Source of the DNA: a virus
Strand: one strand, 5' to 3'
Virus record (IMG/VR): IMGVR_UViG_3300008258_000024
Coordinates: 1-26,855 of that record
DNA length: 26,855 nt
The position numbers were made by a program, and so were the translations under genes. The notes beneath the pieces were generated by a model that worked only from the letters and a program-made list of their open reading frames with translations, ran no database searches and had not been told where the DNA came from. Every line of letters starts with the position of its first letter. Within the stretch, counting starts at the first letter, position 1. Shown piece by piece: positions 15,137-24,300 of the stretch.

Positions 15137-16870
15137 ATGGCAACAAGAATGCAACAGCGCAGAGGAACCGCAGCACAGTGGACTAGCGCAAACCCAATTT
15201 TAGCAGCAGGAGAAATCGGATTTGAAACAGATACTGGCAAATTCAAGATGGGTAATGGATCATCTGCCTGGTCTGCTCTCTCCTATTTCGCAGATGCGTC
15301 AGATTTTGATACAACAGCGATTGAGTCAACAATTGATTCAAAGGTCGCTACAGCAGTAAACAACTTAGTTGCAGGAGCACCTGCAGCACTTAATACTTTA
15401 AATGAGTTAGCAGTAGCAATTAATAGTGATTCTTCATTTGCTTCAACAATAACAAATGCTCTTTCACAAAAGGCTGGTGTTGATTCAGTAACAAATCATA
15501 CAAGTGCAACAACAAGTGTTCATGGTATTGCTGATACAGCAGCACTTGCAACACAAACTTTTGTAAATACAGCAGCAACAGCAGCACAAAATGCAGCATC
15601 ATCAGATGCTACTACAAAGGCTAACGCTGCAGAAGCAGCAGCAATCGCTGCAGCAGCAGCAGATGCTACTTCAAAGGCTAACGCTGCACAGTCTGCAGCA
15701 GAAGCAACTGCAGCAGCAGGAGATGCAGCAACCTTAGCATCAGCCGCAGCAGCATTAAATACGGCACTAACATCAGAGGCTGCAACAAGAAATACTGCAA
15801 TTTCAAATGCAGTTTCAGGACATAATGATGATACAACAGATGTTCATGGAATTGCAGATACCTCTGCTCTTGCAACAAAGGCATATGCAGATAGTGCAGT
15901 TTCTACTCATAACTCAGATCAGACTAACGTACATGGAATTGCAGATACTGCAAACCTTGTAACTTTAGCAGGAGTTCAAACTCTTACTAATAAGACTATT
16001 ACATCTCCTTCAGGACTTGTAAAGGCAGATGTCGGTTTAGGCAATGTTGATAATACTTCAGATGCAGATAAGCCAATTTCAGATGATACACAGGCTGCTC
16101 TTGATCTTAAGGCACCTTTGGCATCGCCAACATTTACTGGAACTGTAACAACACCACTTTCAACTGCAGGATATGTTAAGACAAATGCTTCTGGCGTATT
16201 GTCCTCATCTGCAGCAGTCGCACAGGCTGATGTTACTGGTCTAACTTCCGACCTTGCTCTAAAGGCACCATTGGCATCTCCAGCACTTACTGGAACTCCA
16301 ACTGCCCCAACTGCAACAGCAGGAACTAATACTACTCAGATTGCTACAACAGCATTCGTAACTGGGGCAGTTGCTGATCTAATTGCATCTGCACCATCAG
16401 CATTAAATACATTAAATGAATTGGCAACAGCGCTTGGAAATGATGCTAACTTCTCTACAACAGTTACAAATAGCCTTGCAGCAAAAGCACCAATCAATTC
16501 ACCAACATTCACTGGCACAGTAACTTTGCCAGCAGCAGGTATTGTATTCTCTGATGGAACACAGGCAAAGGCTGGTGTACCTTCTATTACAACATTTGCA
16601 ACAGCAATTTCATCCTCTGCAACTATTGCAGCAGGAGAGCAGGATAAGTTTATTCCTCTAACAGGAGCAGTAACAATTACACTTCCTGCAACAGGCTACT
16701 CAACTGGACAATCTATTGATTTCTATCAGGCTTCTGGTACTGGAGCACAATTTGCTTCAACCAATAGCGTTGTAGGAACTCCAGGATTAAAGTTCAGAAC
16801 AACTAACTCAGTTGCAACAGCAATCAAAACTTCAAGTGGATGGCTGGTCTTCGGAGACTTATCAGCATAA
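15137..16870 (+). CDS. Large tail fibre protein with Mtd/hyaluronidase-type N-terminus
   Basis: 577 residues. The start (TRMQQRRGTAAQWTSANP, then LAAGEIGFETDTGKFKMGNG) is the classic N-terminal attachment domain of phage fibres (major tropism determinant or hyaluronidase-type). Two APxALNTLNELAxA units flank an Ala-rich coiled-coil with DATTKANAAEAAA. Three VHGIADT motifs, APLASPTFTGTV-type units (three) and IVFSDGTQAKAG follow. The last about 90 residues form a beta module ending WLVFGDLSA, shared with the protein at 5545. All of this is shaft and tip architecture with no enzyme motif. AAGGAG sits 6 bases before the ATG. A 29-bp stretch (15602-15630) is identical to one in the fibre at 13021. 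Confidence 0.8.
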   Translation: MATRMQQRRGTAAQWTSANPILAAGEIGFETDTGKFKMGNGSSAWSALSYFADASDFDTTAIESTIDSKVATAVNNLVAGAPAALNTLNELAVAINSDSSFASTITNALSQKAGVDSVTNHTSATTSVHGIADTAALATQTFVNTAATAAQNAASSDATTKANAAEAAAIAAAAADATSKANAAQSAAEATAAAGDAATLASAAAALNTALTSEAATRNTAISNAVSGHNDDTTDVHGIADTSALATKAYADSAVSTHNSDQTNVHGIADTANLVTLAGVQTLTNKTITSPSGLVKADVGLGNVDNTSDADKPISDDTQAALDLKAPLASPTFTGTVTTPLSTAGYVKTNASGVLSSSAAVAQADVTGLTSDLALKAPLASPALTGTPTAPTATAGTNTTQIATTAFVTGAVADLIASAPSALNTLNELATALGNDANFSTTVTNSLAAKAPINSPTFTGTVTLPAAGIVFSDGTQAKAGVPSITTFATAISSSATIAAGEQDKFIPLTGAVTITLPATGYSTGQSIDFYQASGTGAQFASTNSVVGTPGLKFRTTNSVATAIKTSSGWLVFGDLSA

Positions 16871-16893
16871 TAATAAATTAAAGGAGATTAACT

Positions 16894-18471
16894 ATGTCAA
16901 AGCAAGCAGGTAGAATGAGCCAAAGTGCAAATGACTTTTTGGCACCTTATGCACCAACGATAGGAACAGCAACAGATGTTGGAACAGGAAGAGCATATAA
17001 TAATGGTGCTGCAACAGTAACATTTACTCCAACTGGACCTAACGCAGCGACATCTTACACAGTTACATCTTCTCCAGGAGGGTACACTGCAACAGGTGCA
17101 TCTTCTCCAATAACAGTAACAGGTCTGCAGTCTAATACTTCATATACCTTTACAGTTACAGGAACAAATGCAGCAGGAACTGGAAGCCCATCAAGCGCAT
17201 CTAACTCTATTACTGCAACAACTGTTCCACAAGCACCTTCAATTTCTTCAGTTGCTGACGTTGGAACAAATCGTCCTTTCAATAATGGTGCTGCAACTGT
17301 TAACTTTAGTGCAGGTGCAACTGGTGGTAAGGCAATTAGTTCTTATACAGCAACTGCAAGTGCTGGTCCTTCTATTGGAGGATCATCATCCCCATTAACA
17401 GTAACAGGACTTTCCTCTGGATCAACACAGACATTTACTGTTACAGCAACTAACGCTAATGGAACATCTGCAGCATCATCAGCATCTAGTGGAATACTTA
17501 TCACAACTGTTCCAGATACACCAGGTGCTCCTTCAGCATCCACTATAGCAAATCAATGTAATGATTCAGTATCTTGGAATGCTCCTAATAATGGCGGTAA
17601 GGCAATTACAAATTATTACTGGACATCATCTGACGGAAAATCTGGAAATACAGGAAGCACATCTGTTACTGTTTCTCAGGAATGCGGAACTGCACAAACT
17701 TATAATGTTAGAGCAGACAATGCAAATGGAGTTTCTGGAACATCATCAAATTCTGGATCAGTTACAACATTTTCATTTGCACCATTCGGCTTTGCTCCGT
17801 TTGGAGCCTTCGGTGCGTTCGGTGCATTCGGCGCATTCGGTGCGTTCGGTGCGTTCGGTGCATTCGGTGCCTTCGGTGCCTTCGGTGCATTCGGTGCATT
17901 CGGTGCCTTCGGTGCCTTCGGTGCATTCGGTGCGTTCGGTGCATTCGGTGCCTTCGGTGCATTCGGAGCATATGCTTTTTCTGCTATATCGTTAGCAGCA
18001 ACAACTGAAGTTCTAATTCCTGGAGCACCAGGTTCTTCTAAGACTGCTGGAGAATTACAGGTTGGAGATACATTATTAGCACTTAATATTCCAAATCCAG
18101 GAAACTCAGATTGGGTTAATTGGGAGGTAGATTCTTCTACTCTATCATTAAGTTCTGAAGATATTGTAGAAACTCAGATTGTTTCTTTGACTACTGTTCC
18201 TGAATCCCAATTTATATATGTTGATGGAGATTTATTCTCTACAACACACTATATTTTAGTACAAAAGGGAGCAGCAACTAAATTTATAAGTGCTGCAGAT
18301 ATTGATACAAGTTATAAGATCTTTTCGCCAGAAACTGGATCTTTTGTTGATATAACCTTGGTAGAGACAATAAATATGGATCTAAATAAGATATCTATTA
18401 ACTGTGAGCCATATGATAACTTCTTTACTAAGAAGATGTTAGTATTTGATAGACCAGATCCGCTAGTCTAA
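16894..18471 (+). CDS. Fibronectin-III/(GAF)18/Hint-domain tail protein
   Basis: 525 residues. Three fibronectin type III domains (about 20-107, 108-203, 204-297) show the usual ITVTGLQSNTSYTFTVTGTN pattern. Residues 304-357 are 18 perfect Gly-Ala-Phe units. From residue 366 the chain looks like a Hint (hedgehog/intein) autoprocessing domain: S366-L-A-A-T-T-E-V fits the C-x-x-x-G-T-x-V block with serine as nucleophile, AGELQVGDTLLAL fits the next strand, and STTHYILV carries the block B T-x-x-H. The end, NFFTKKMLVFD, fits the last block, but the usual H-N is F-D. Self-cleavage or ester attachment may thus occur but could be altered. AAGGAGAT (16881-16888) precedes the ATG. Probably a virion surface protein. 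Confidence 0.7.
   Translation: MSKQAGRMSQSANDFLAPYAPTIGTATDVGTGRAYNNGAATVTFTPTGPNAATSYTVTSSPGGYTATGASSPITVTGLQSNTSYTFTVTGTNAAGTGSPSSASNSITATTVPQAPSISSVADVGTNRPFNNGAATVNFSAGATGGKAISSYTATASAGPSIGGSSSPLTVTGLSSGSTQTFTVTATNANGTSAASSASSGILITTVPDTPGAPSASTIANQCNDSVSWNAPNNGGKAITNYYWTSSDGKSGNTGSTSVTVSQECGTAQTYNVRADNANGVSGTSSNSGSVTTFSFAPFGFAPFGAFGAFGAFGAFGAFGAFGAFGAFGAFGAFGAFGAFGAFGAFGAFGAFGAFGAFGAYAFSAISLAATTEVLIPGAPGSSKTAGELQVGDTLLALNIPNPGNSDWVNWEVDSSTLSLSSEDIVETQIVSLTTVPESQFIYVDGDLFSTTHYILVQKGAATKFISAADIDTSYKIFSPETGSFVDITLVETINMDLNKISINCEPYDNFFTKKMLVFDRPDPLV
17803..17964 (+). repeat. 18 tandem 9-bp units encoding Gly-Ala-Phe
   Basis: 162 bp with the Ala codon third base varying (GCA, GCG, GCC) but GGT and TTC nearly fixed. 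The peptide is hydrophobic and aromatic. Length changes keep the frame. Confidence 0.95.
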
Positions 18472-18489
18472 TATCAGAAGTTTTTAACT

Positions 18490-18500
18490 TATGATATACT
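18490..18500 (+). promoter_or_regulatory. Promoter for gene at 18507, likely leaderless
   Basis: TATGATATACT, with the hexamer (18495-18500) ending 6 nt before ATG 18507. There is no Shine-Dalgarno. Confidence 0.65.
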
Positions 18501-18506
18501 CTTAAT

Positions 18507-19253
18507 ATGAGTAAAGACAAATCTGCAAAAATATCATTTGTATCTACAATGCCAAAAACTGTAGATTTATTTCCAGAACCAGTTCCAGCATTCAAAGAAA
18601 TACCATCCTGGTTTAAAAAAATTCTACCTTTTTATGAAGGTAATGATACGCCAATCGATGGTGTACAAAGATTAACTGTTAAAAGGTGCGTTGCATTTTT
18701 AGATATGCTTTCAAGCGGGTACATAATTAAGGCACCATTTGATATATATATTGATACTACTGATGGAAAACAAGTTTTTCAAATTCCAAAGGCAATGGAA
18801 TCATTTTCTAATTCTGGTATAAAACCAATGATAGGAACTCATGATATTAAGCAAGTAGAAGGTTATCCAATAGACAAAGATCAATATATTGAGCATATTT
18901 TTAGAATCAATCCTATCTGGGTTGCAAAAGGAAGTAAAGGAGTAAGTGCATTTTTTATACAACCACAACATCACGAAGTATCCCCGTTATATGCGGTTTC
19001 TGCAGTTATAGATATTGATTCTTATCCATCTGATGGTTTGCTATCATTTTTAGTTAAAAAAGATTTTAGAGGATATGTTCAAAAAGGAACTCCATTGGTT
19101 CAGGTAATACCTTTTATGAGACAAGACTTTGTTTCTGAAATTATTAAAGATCAAAAAGAAAATGAAAAAGTAAAAGAGATAGTAAACAAAGTAAGATCAG
19201 TATTTAATTCTGGTTATCGAAGAATGATGTGGAAAAAAAAGAGTTACATCTAA
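18507..19253 (+). CDS. Conserved protein of unknown function (DUF6065-like)
   Basis: 248 residues. The order PxxxxIPSWFKK near residue 30, then a CVAFLDMLSSGYIIKAPFDI segment, RINPIWVAKGSKGVSAFFIQP, a V-I-D-I-D-S-Y-P strand and PLVQVIPFMRQDF is a pattern I associate with a family of phage and bacterial proteins of unknown function, probably DUF6065. Motif memory is my only support for that name. The C-terminus is a basic helix (RRMMWKKKSYI). No signal peptide or membrane helix. It has a leaderless-type promoter and stands alone between a tail gene and nrdJ. Conserved Trp, Cys, His and Asp residues would suit an enzyme, but none is proven. Confidence 0.5.
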   Translation: MSKDKSAKISFVSTMPKTVDLFPEPVPAFKEIPSWFKKILPFYEGNDTPIDGVQRLTVKRCVAFLDMLSSGYIIKAPFDIYIDTTDGKQVFQIPKAMESFSNSGIKPMIGTHDIKQVEGYPIDKDQYIEHIFRINPIWVAKGSKGVSAFFIQPQHHEVSPLYAVSAVIDIDSYPSDGLLSFLVKKDFRGYVQKGTPLVQVIPFMRQDFVSEIIKDQKENEKVKEIVNKVRSVFNSGYRRMMWKKKSYI

Positions 19254-19277
19254 CCATAAACCTAAATAATACAATTA

Positions 19278-19309
19278 GAGTTTTGTAAAAGCAAAAACTC
19301 TGGTATACT
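19278..19309 (+). promoter_or_regulatory. nrdJ promoter with overlapping inverted repeat
   Basis: Extended -10 TGGTATACT (hexamer 19304-19309). Immediately upstream GAGTTTT (19278-19284) and AAAACTC (19294-19300) form an inverted repeat that covers the -35 region; it could be an operator or a weak terminator for the upstream gene. AAGGAGA (19329-19335) precedes GTG 19342. Confidence 0.55.
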
Positions 19310-19341
19310 TTACTAATTACAGTTTCTTAAGGAGAACAACA

Positions 19342-21372
19342 GTGTCAGATTTTTTTAGTTTTCATTTGTCTGAAGATTTTATAAATGAGTATAAATCAAA
19401 GGAACCACCATTTGGATTTGCAGATGCTGGGGGTAATTCATTAGGAGAGATTACATTTATTCGTACCTACTCTCGTATGAAGGAAGATGGAACTAAGGAA
19501 AGATGGTATGAGGTTTGCCGTCGTGTAATCGAGGGTATGTATTCAGCCCAAAAGAATCACGCTAAAGAAAACAGACTACCTTGGAATGACTACAAGGCAC
19601 AGGCTTCTGCAAAAGAGGCATATCAGCGTTTATTTGAATTAAAGTGGACTCCGCCAGGAAGAGGGCTTTGGTCTTTTGGAACAGCGCTTACAATGGAAAA
19701 GAAGAATTCCGCAGCACTTCAAAACTGCGCCATGGTATCTACCAAAGATATTGATCGTAATGATCCAGGACAATTATTTGGTTGGGTAATGGATGCCTTA
19801 ATGATGGGTGTAGGTGTAGGGTTTGATACCTTGGGCGGGGAGAAAAAACTTTCTATCTATAGCCCAACAGAACCACCACAAGTATATGAAATACCAGATA
19901 CTCGTGAAGGTTGGGTAGAGTCTGTTAGATTATTAATTAATTCGTTTTTGAAGCCTAATATGTATATTCAGGAATTTAACTATGACCTTATTAGGCCTTT
20001 GGGTGCCCCTATTAAAGGTTTTGGAGGTACGGCAAGCGGTCCTGCACCACTTATTCAACTACACAAGCAGATAAGGTCTGTAATCGGCGGTAGAGCAGGA
20101 GAAACCCTTGACTCAAGAGCAATAGTAGATATCGTAAACCTCATTGGTACCTGTGTGGTATCAGGAAATGTTAGACGATCTGCAACTCTGGCTTTGGGTG
20201 ATGCTAAAGATCAAGACTTTATGAATCTTAAGAATTCAGAGGCCTTCCCAGAAAGAAATTCATTTGATCCAGAAAATCCAGGCTGGGCATGGATGTCAAA
20301 TAACTCTATTTCTGCGACGGTAGGTACAAAGTACGAAGACTATGTAGACCTAATAGCAAATAATGGTGAACCTGGTTTTATATGGTTAGATGTTGCAAGA
20401 AACTACGGGCGTTTAAAAGATCCTGCAGATGGTAAAGATTATAGAGTCATGGGATTTAATCCATGTGCAGAGCAGCCACTGGAATCATACGAATTATGTA
20501 CCTTGGTTGAAGTACATTTAAATCGTCATGAGTCTAAAGAAGATTTCTTGCGGACATTAAAGTTTGCATATCTATATGGCAAGACGGTAACGCTGATACC
20601 AACACACTGGCAACAGACAAATGGAATTATGCAGCGTAATCGTCGTATCGGAACATCACTTACAGGTATTGCTTCATTCTCAGACAAATTTGGTTTGCCT
20701 GTTGTGCGTGAATGGATGGACGAAGGATATGAGACTATTCGTAAATATGATCATTCCTATTCTGAGTGGTTGTGCGTTCGTGATTCCATTAGAGTCACAA
20801 CTGTTAAACCATCAGGGTCTGTATCAATTCTTTCTGGCGCAACACCTGGAGTTCACTGGGCGCCTGGAGGAAACTATTTCTTGAGAGCAATTCGTTTTGG
20901 GAATACAGATCCAATGATTCACTTATTCAAGGCTGCTGGATATAAGATGGAGGCTGACCTTGTATCTGCGAATACAACTGTCGTATATTTCCCAGTACAT
21001 TCTGGTCACGCAAGATCTGAAAAGGATGTAACATTATTTGAGAAGATTGCGCTTGCTGCTACTGCTCAGAAATACTGGTCTGATAACGGCGTGTCTGTAA
21101 CGCTTTCATTTGACAAGGAAACTGAAACAAAGCATATAGCGCCTGCACTTCATATGTACGAAGGACAGTTAAAAGCAGTTTCATTCTTGCCGATGGGAAA
21201 TAAGGTGTATCCACAACAACCATACACTGAAATAACTGAAGAGGAATATAACTCATATATTGGTCAGATTAAAAAGATCGATTGGTCTGCAATTTATGAT
21301 GGAGCAGAAAATCTGGAGGCACAGGGCGAAATGTACTGTACTACAGATGCTTGCGAAATAAAAATCTCGTAG
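19342..21372 (+). CDS. nrdJ: Adenosylcobalamin-dependent ribonucleotide reductase, class II (monomeric type)
   Basis: 676 residues from GTG 19342. It reduces ribonucleotides to deoxyribonucleotides with a B12-generated radical, raising the dNTP supply for phage replication in the host cytoplasm. Residue spacing matches the Lactobacillus leichmannii enzyme: C129 in LQNCAMVST is the first redox cysteine. N-P-C375-A-E377 holds the thiyl radical cysteine and catalytic glutamate. C386 lies 11 residues after C375, as in the model enzyme. The C-terminal C666-x4-C671 pair can re-reduce the active site. TPPGRGLWSFG is another conserved stretch. It is some 60 residues shorter than the Lactobacillus enzyme. 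All catalytic residues are present, so it is probably active. It sits alone among structural genes with its own promoter. Confidence 0.93.
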   Translation: MSDFFSFHLSEDFINEYKSKEPPFGFADAGGNSLGEITFIRTYSRMKEDGTKERWYEVCRRVIEGMYSAQKNHAKENRLPWNDYKAQASAKEAYQRLFELKWTPPGRGLWSFGTALTMEKKNSAALQNCAMVSTKDIDRNDPGQLFGWVMDALMMGVGVGFDTLGGEKKLSIYSPTEPPQVYEIPDTREGWVESVRLLINSFLKPNMYIQEFNYDLIRPLGAPIKGFGGTASGPAPLIQLHKQIRSVIGGRAGETLDSRAIVDIVNLIGTCVVSGNVRRSATLALGDAKDQDFMNLKNSEAFPERNSFDPENPGWAWMSNNSISATVGTKYEDYVDLIANNGEPGFIWLDVARNYGRLKDPADGKDYRVMGFNPCAEQPLESYELCTLVEVHLNRHESKEDFLRTLKFAYLYGKTVTLIPTHWQQTNGIMQRNRRIGTSLTGIASFSDKFGLPVVREWMDEGYETIRKYDHSYSEWLCVRDSIRVTTVKPSGSVSILSGATPGVHWAPGGNYFLRAIRFGNTDPMIHLFKAAGYKMEADLVSANTTVVYFPVHSGHARSEKDVTLFEKIALAATAQKYWSDNGVSVTLSFDKETETKHIAPALHMYEGQLKAVSFLPMGNKVYPQQPYTEITEEEYNSYIGQIKKIDWSAIYDGAENLEAQGEMYCTTDACEIKIS

Positions 21373-21383
21373 TATGATAAAAT
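21373..21383 (+). promoter_or_regulatory. Promoter for gene at 21393, likely leaderless
   Basis: TATGATAAAAT begins immediately after the nrdJ TAG. The -10 (21378-21383) ends 9 nt before ATG 21393, and no Shine-Dalgarno is present. Confidence 0.55.
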
Positions 21384-21392
21384 AGACTCATA

Positions 21393-24300
21393 ATGTCTAG
21401 CCCATCAAATCTATATGCAGAAAAAATATTCTCTGAGCACCCTCAGTTTTTGTGGGCACTTGATGATAAGGCTGATTATGTCTCTATAATTTCAGAGGCA
21501 CAAAGAGATACCTCCACTTGGTCTATTGATAATGGATCTTCTATAGTAACTGAAGAACTTTTAGATGCACCATTCCCAGATAGTGTTATTAATAAAATTA
21601 CTCCAGTTGCAGTTCCAGAAGGATTATTTTCAGTAACATTAGTTAGTCCAGAAATAGTTAATGTAAATCAATTAAATGATACACTTAAAACTTTTTCAAT
21701 CGGATCTTATTTTTATACGCTCAGTTCTTATGCACTAAGTATAGATATAGGTTATAGATATTATGATGATGCACAAGAACAATATATAGATGTATTAAAA
21801 TCATATGATGCATCACTTTCTAGCAGATGGTACTTTTTATCTGAAACATTTAGTCCAGAATCTACTGATCTACCATTAAGATTAGTTATAAAGATAAATT
21901 ATTTGGGACAGTCTACAGATTTAAACGATTATATATTTTATATAAATGGAATTACTTTTGGTCAATGGGCAGAAGAGTTTCAATCTCAATCTTTAGGTGT
22001 AACAACTATAGATTTGCCATCAAATATTGCTCTTCCAACATCTAAAGTTGTTCAGGCAAGCGCATATGGATTATCAGATAATCCTGGATACTATTTTGTA
22101 AATAACAACTCTTTAATGGCTAAAAATTTTGGAATGCCAATGGTTTTTGGATCTCAGAATATAACTAAGTTATATAGCAATAACAATTCTCCATCCCTTA
22201 TTGTTCCATCAAATGGAATGATGTCAAATAATGGAAAGCATCAAGACTTCACTTTAGAGTTTTGGATTAGAACCAATAATTCATCCACACAGTCAAAAAG
22301 AATTGTTGGACCAATAGCGTCTACTGACGGACTATACTTAAATGGACCATTTTTAGTATTAAAAATTAATAATCAATATTCTTCATATTATGTTGGACAT
22401 TGGGAAAGGCCAATGCTTATTCACTGGAAATATTCATCAAATTTAACAACAGTTCTTTTAAATGGTGAAGAGGTTATATCAATTGTAATTGATGCACACT
22501 CTATATCCTTGCCTGAATCATTTAATAATTTGGGAAAAAGTCAAGATTGGATAGGGTTTTATGCTTATGAAAATATTGAGCCAATAGAAATAGATTGCGT
22601 AGCATTATATACATATTTAGTTCCATTACTTGTTGCAAAAAGAAGATTTGTTTACGGGCAGGGAGTTCAGTATCCAGAAAATCTTAATGCTTCTTACGGT
22701 GGCAACTCTGTAGTATTTGATTATTCGTTTGCTGATTATACAAAAAATTATAACTATCCCGATTTAGGATCATGGTCACAGGCTTCTTTAGACAATATAG
22801 TTGTTCAAGAAAATTATTTAACTACTCCAAATTTTAATGTTCCATCAATAGTAACTAATAATACTTCTAAGACGCAAGTAAATATGCTGGCTGACTGTGC
22901 AGTTATACAGAATGAATCTTCTCTATTCTTAGATTTAAGGCCTAACTCATCATGGGATACAACCAATTCATATTTATACTTTAATGACTTTTCTTTATCT
23001 GGAGAAAGGGTTCATGCATTTTATGGATTGTTTAAAAAACCACTTTCTTATTCTGGAAATCAAGTATTAATTAGAATTGAAGATTCTAATTTTAACTATT
23101 TTTCTATAGAATGTTTTAACAATGATGTAAGGTATATTTTTAAATATGGTGGGGCTTCAGAACAAATACTATATGAGGCATTAGCAGTAGAAAACAATAA
23201 AATGTTTGCAGTAGGAATAGAAGTAGATATTTTTAGAGATTATTTTGGTGATAATGTTTTGTCTTTTTTTAGCAATCAATCGGCATTAAAGATGTATGTA
23301 GGAGGAACAAAAGAATTTACAAAAACATTTACTGGTAATATTTATAAGGTAGCACTTTGTTCAGAAAAAAATGTTAAAGATATTTCAAATCTTTTTAATT
23401 TAATCGGAGTTCCAAAAGACTATGAAAATATATTTAATCTATATGGCCCTGGAGTAGACTATGATGGAGGAGACGCAGATCAAGATTTTTGGAACTATTA
23501 TATAAACTATCAAAATCCTTTTGATTTTGATGCTGACGAATTTTTAAATGTAGTACTTTCTGACCATAAGCCAAGTTTAGGAGTAGTTCCAAAAAATTAT
23601 TTCGATAGTTTTTATTTGGATGTAGATGTAAAGGGTTCTTGGAAGGATTATGTTCCACTGTCATATTTTGGTCAATATATAACTGATGAGTATGGAGATT
23701 CTAGATTTGGATTAGACTATATACAATTTAATGTTAACTATCCTGCTCCTGCAAAATTTAAAGAAACAGAAGTAATAGATATAGATGGATGGACTTATTC
23801 AGAATTAAATCAAGAATATTCATATCCCCAACAAAGAACATATGAATCTTTAGATAATTATTTATATACTGGATATATAAATTATCAAGATTTAGCAGAA
23901 AGATCACTCAAAACATATTCTTATGACACAACAGGAGCAACATTAAAAACATACATAACATTTGAATACTTAGAGACTGGCGCTAATGCATCGAATGGAT
24001 TTTTTGTAAATATAGAAGATGTTCCAAAAAATGGAGTAATAACTCCAGGAAGTAATTGGATAAATACTAAGTATGAAGTTGTAGATAATGTTTTAATATA
24101 TCCACCTAAAAATGTAGACTTTAATGATTTAGCAATTGTAATGCATCTTGAATTTGAGGTAGATGGAATTAAGCATAAGCCAATTAAAATTAAAAGTTTA
24201 CAATTAGCATCACAGGCATTTAATTATAATACTGTGAACAATATTGGAACTAGATTTGGAACTAATGTTTATCCATATGTAAATACTGGCTATTATTATA

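Noticed and set aside
17762-17971. Minus-strand open frame rich in His-Arg-Met
   Set aside because: It is a shadow of the GAF repeat on the opposite strand, without a ribosome binding site or promoter.
23434-23664. Minus-strand gene inside the 1235-residue protein gene
   Set aside because: No ribosome binding site or promoter, and it lies entirely opposite a long open frame; AT-rich shadow frame.
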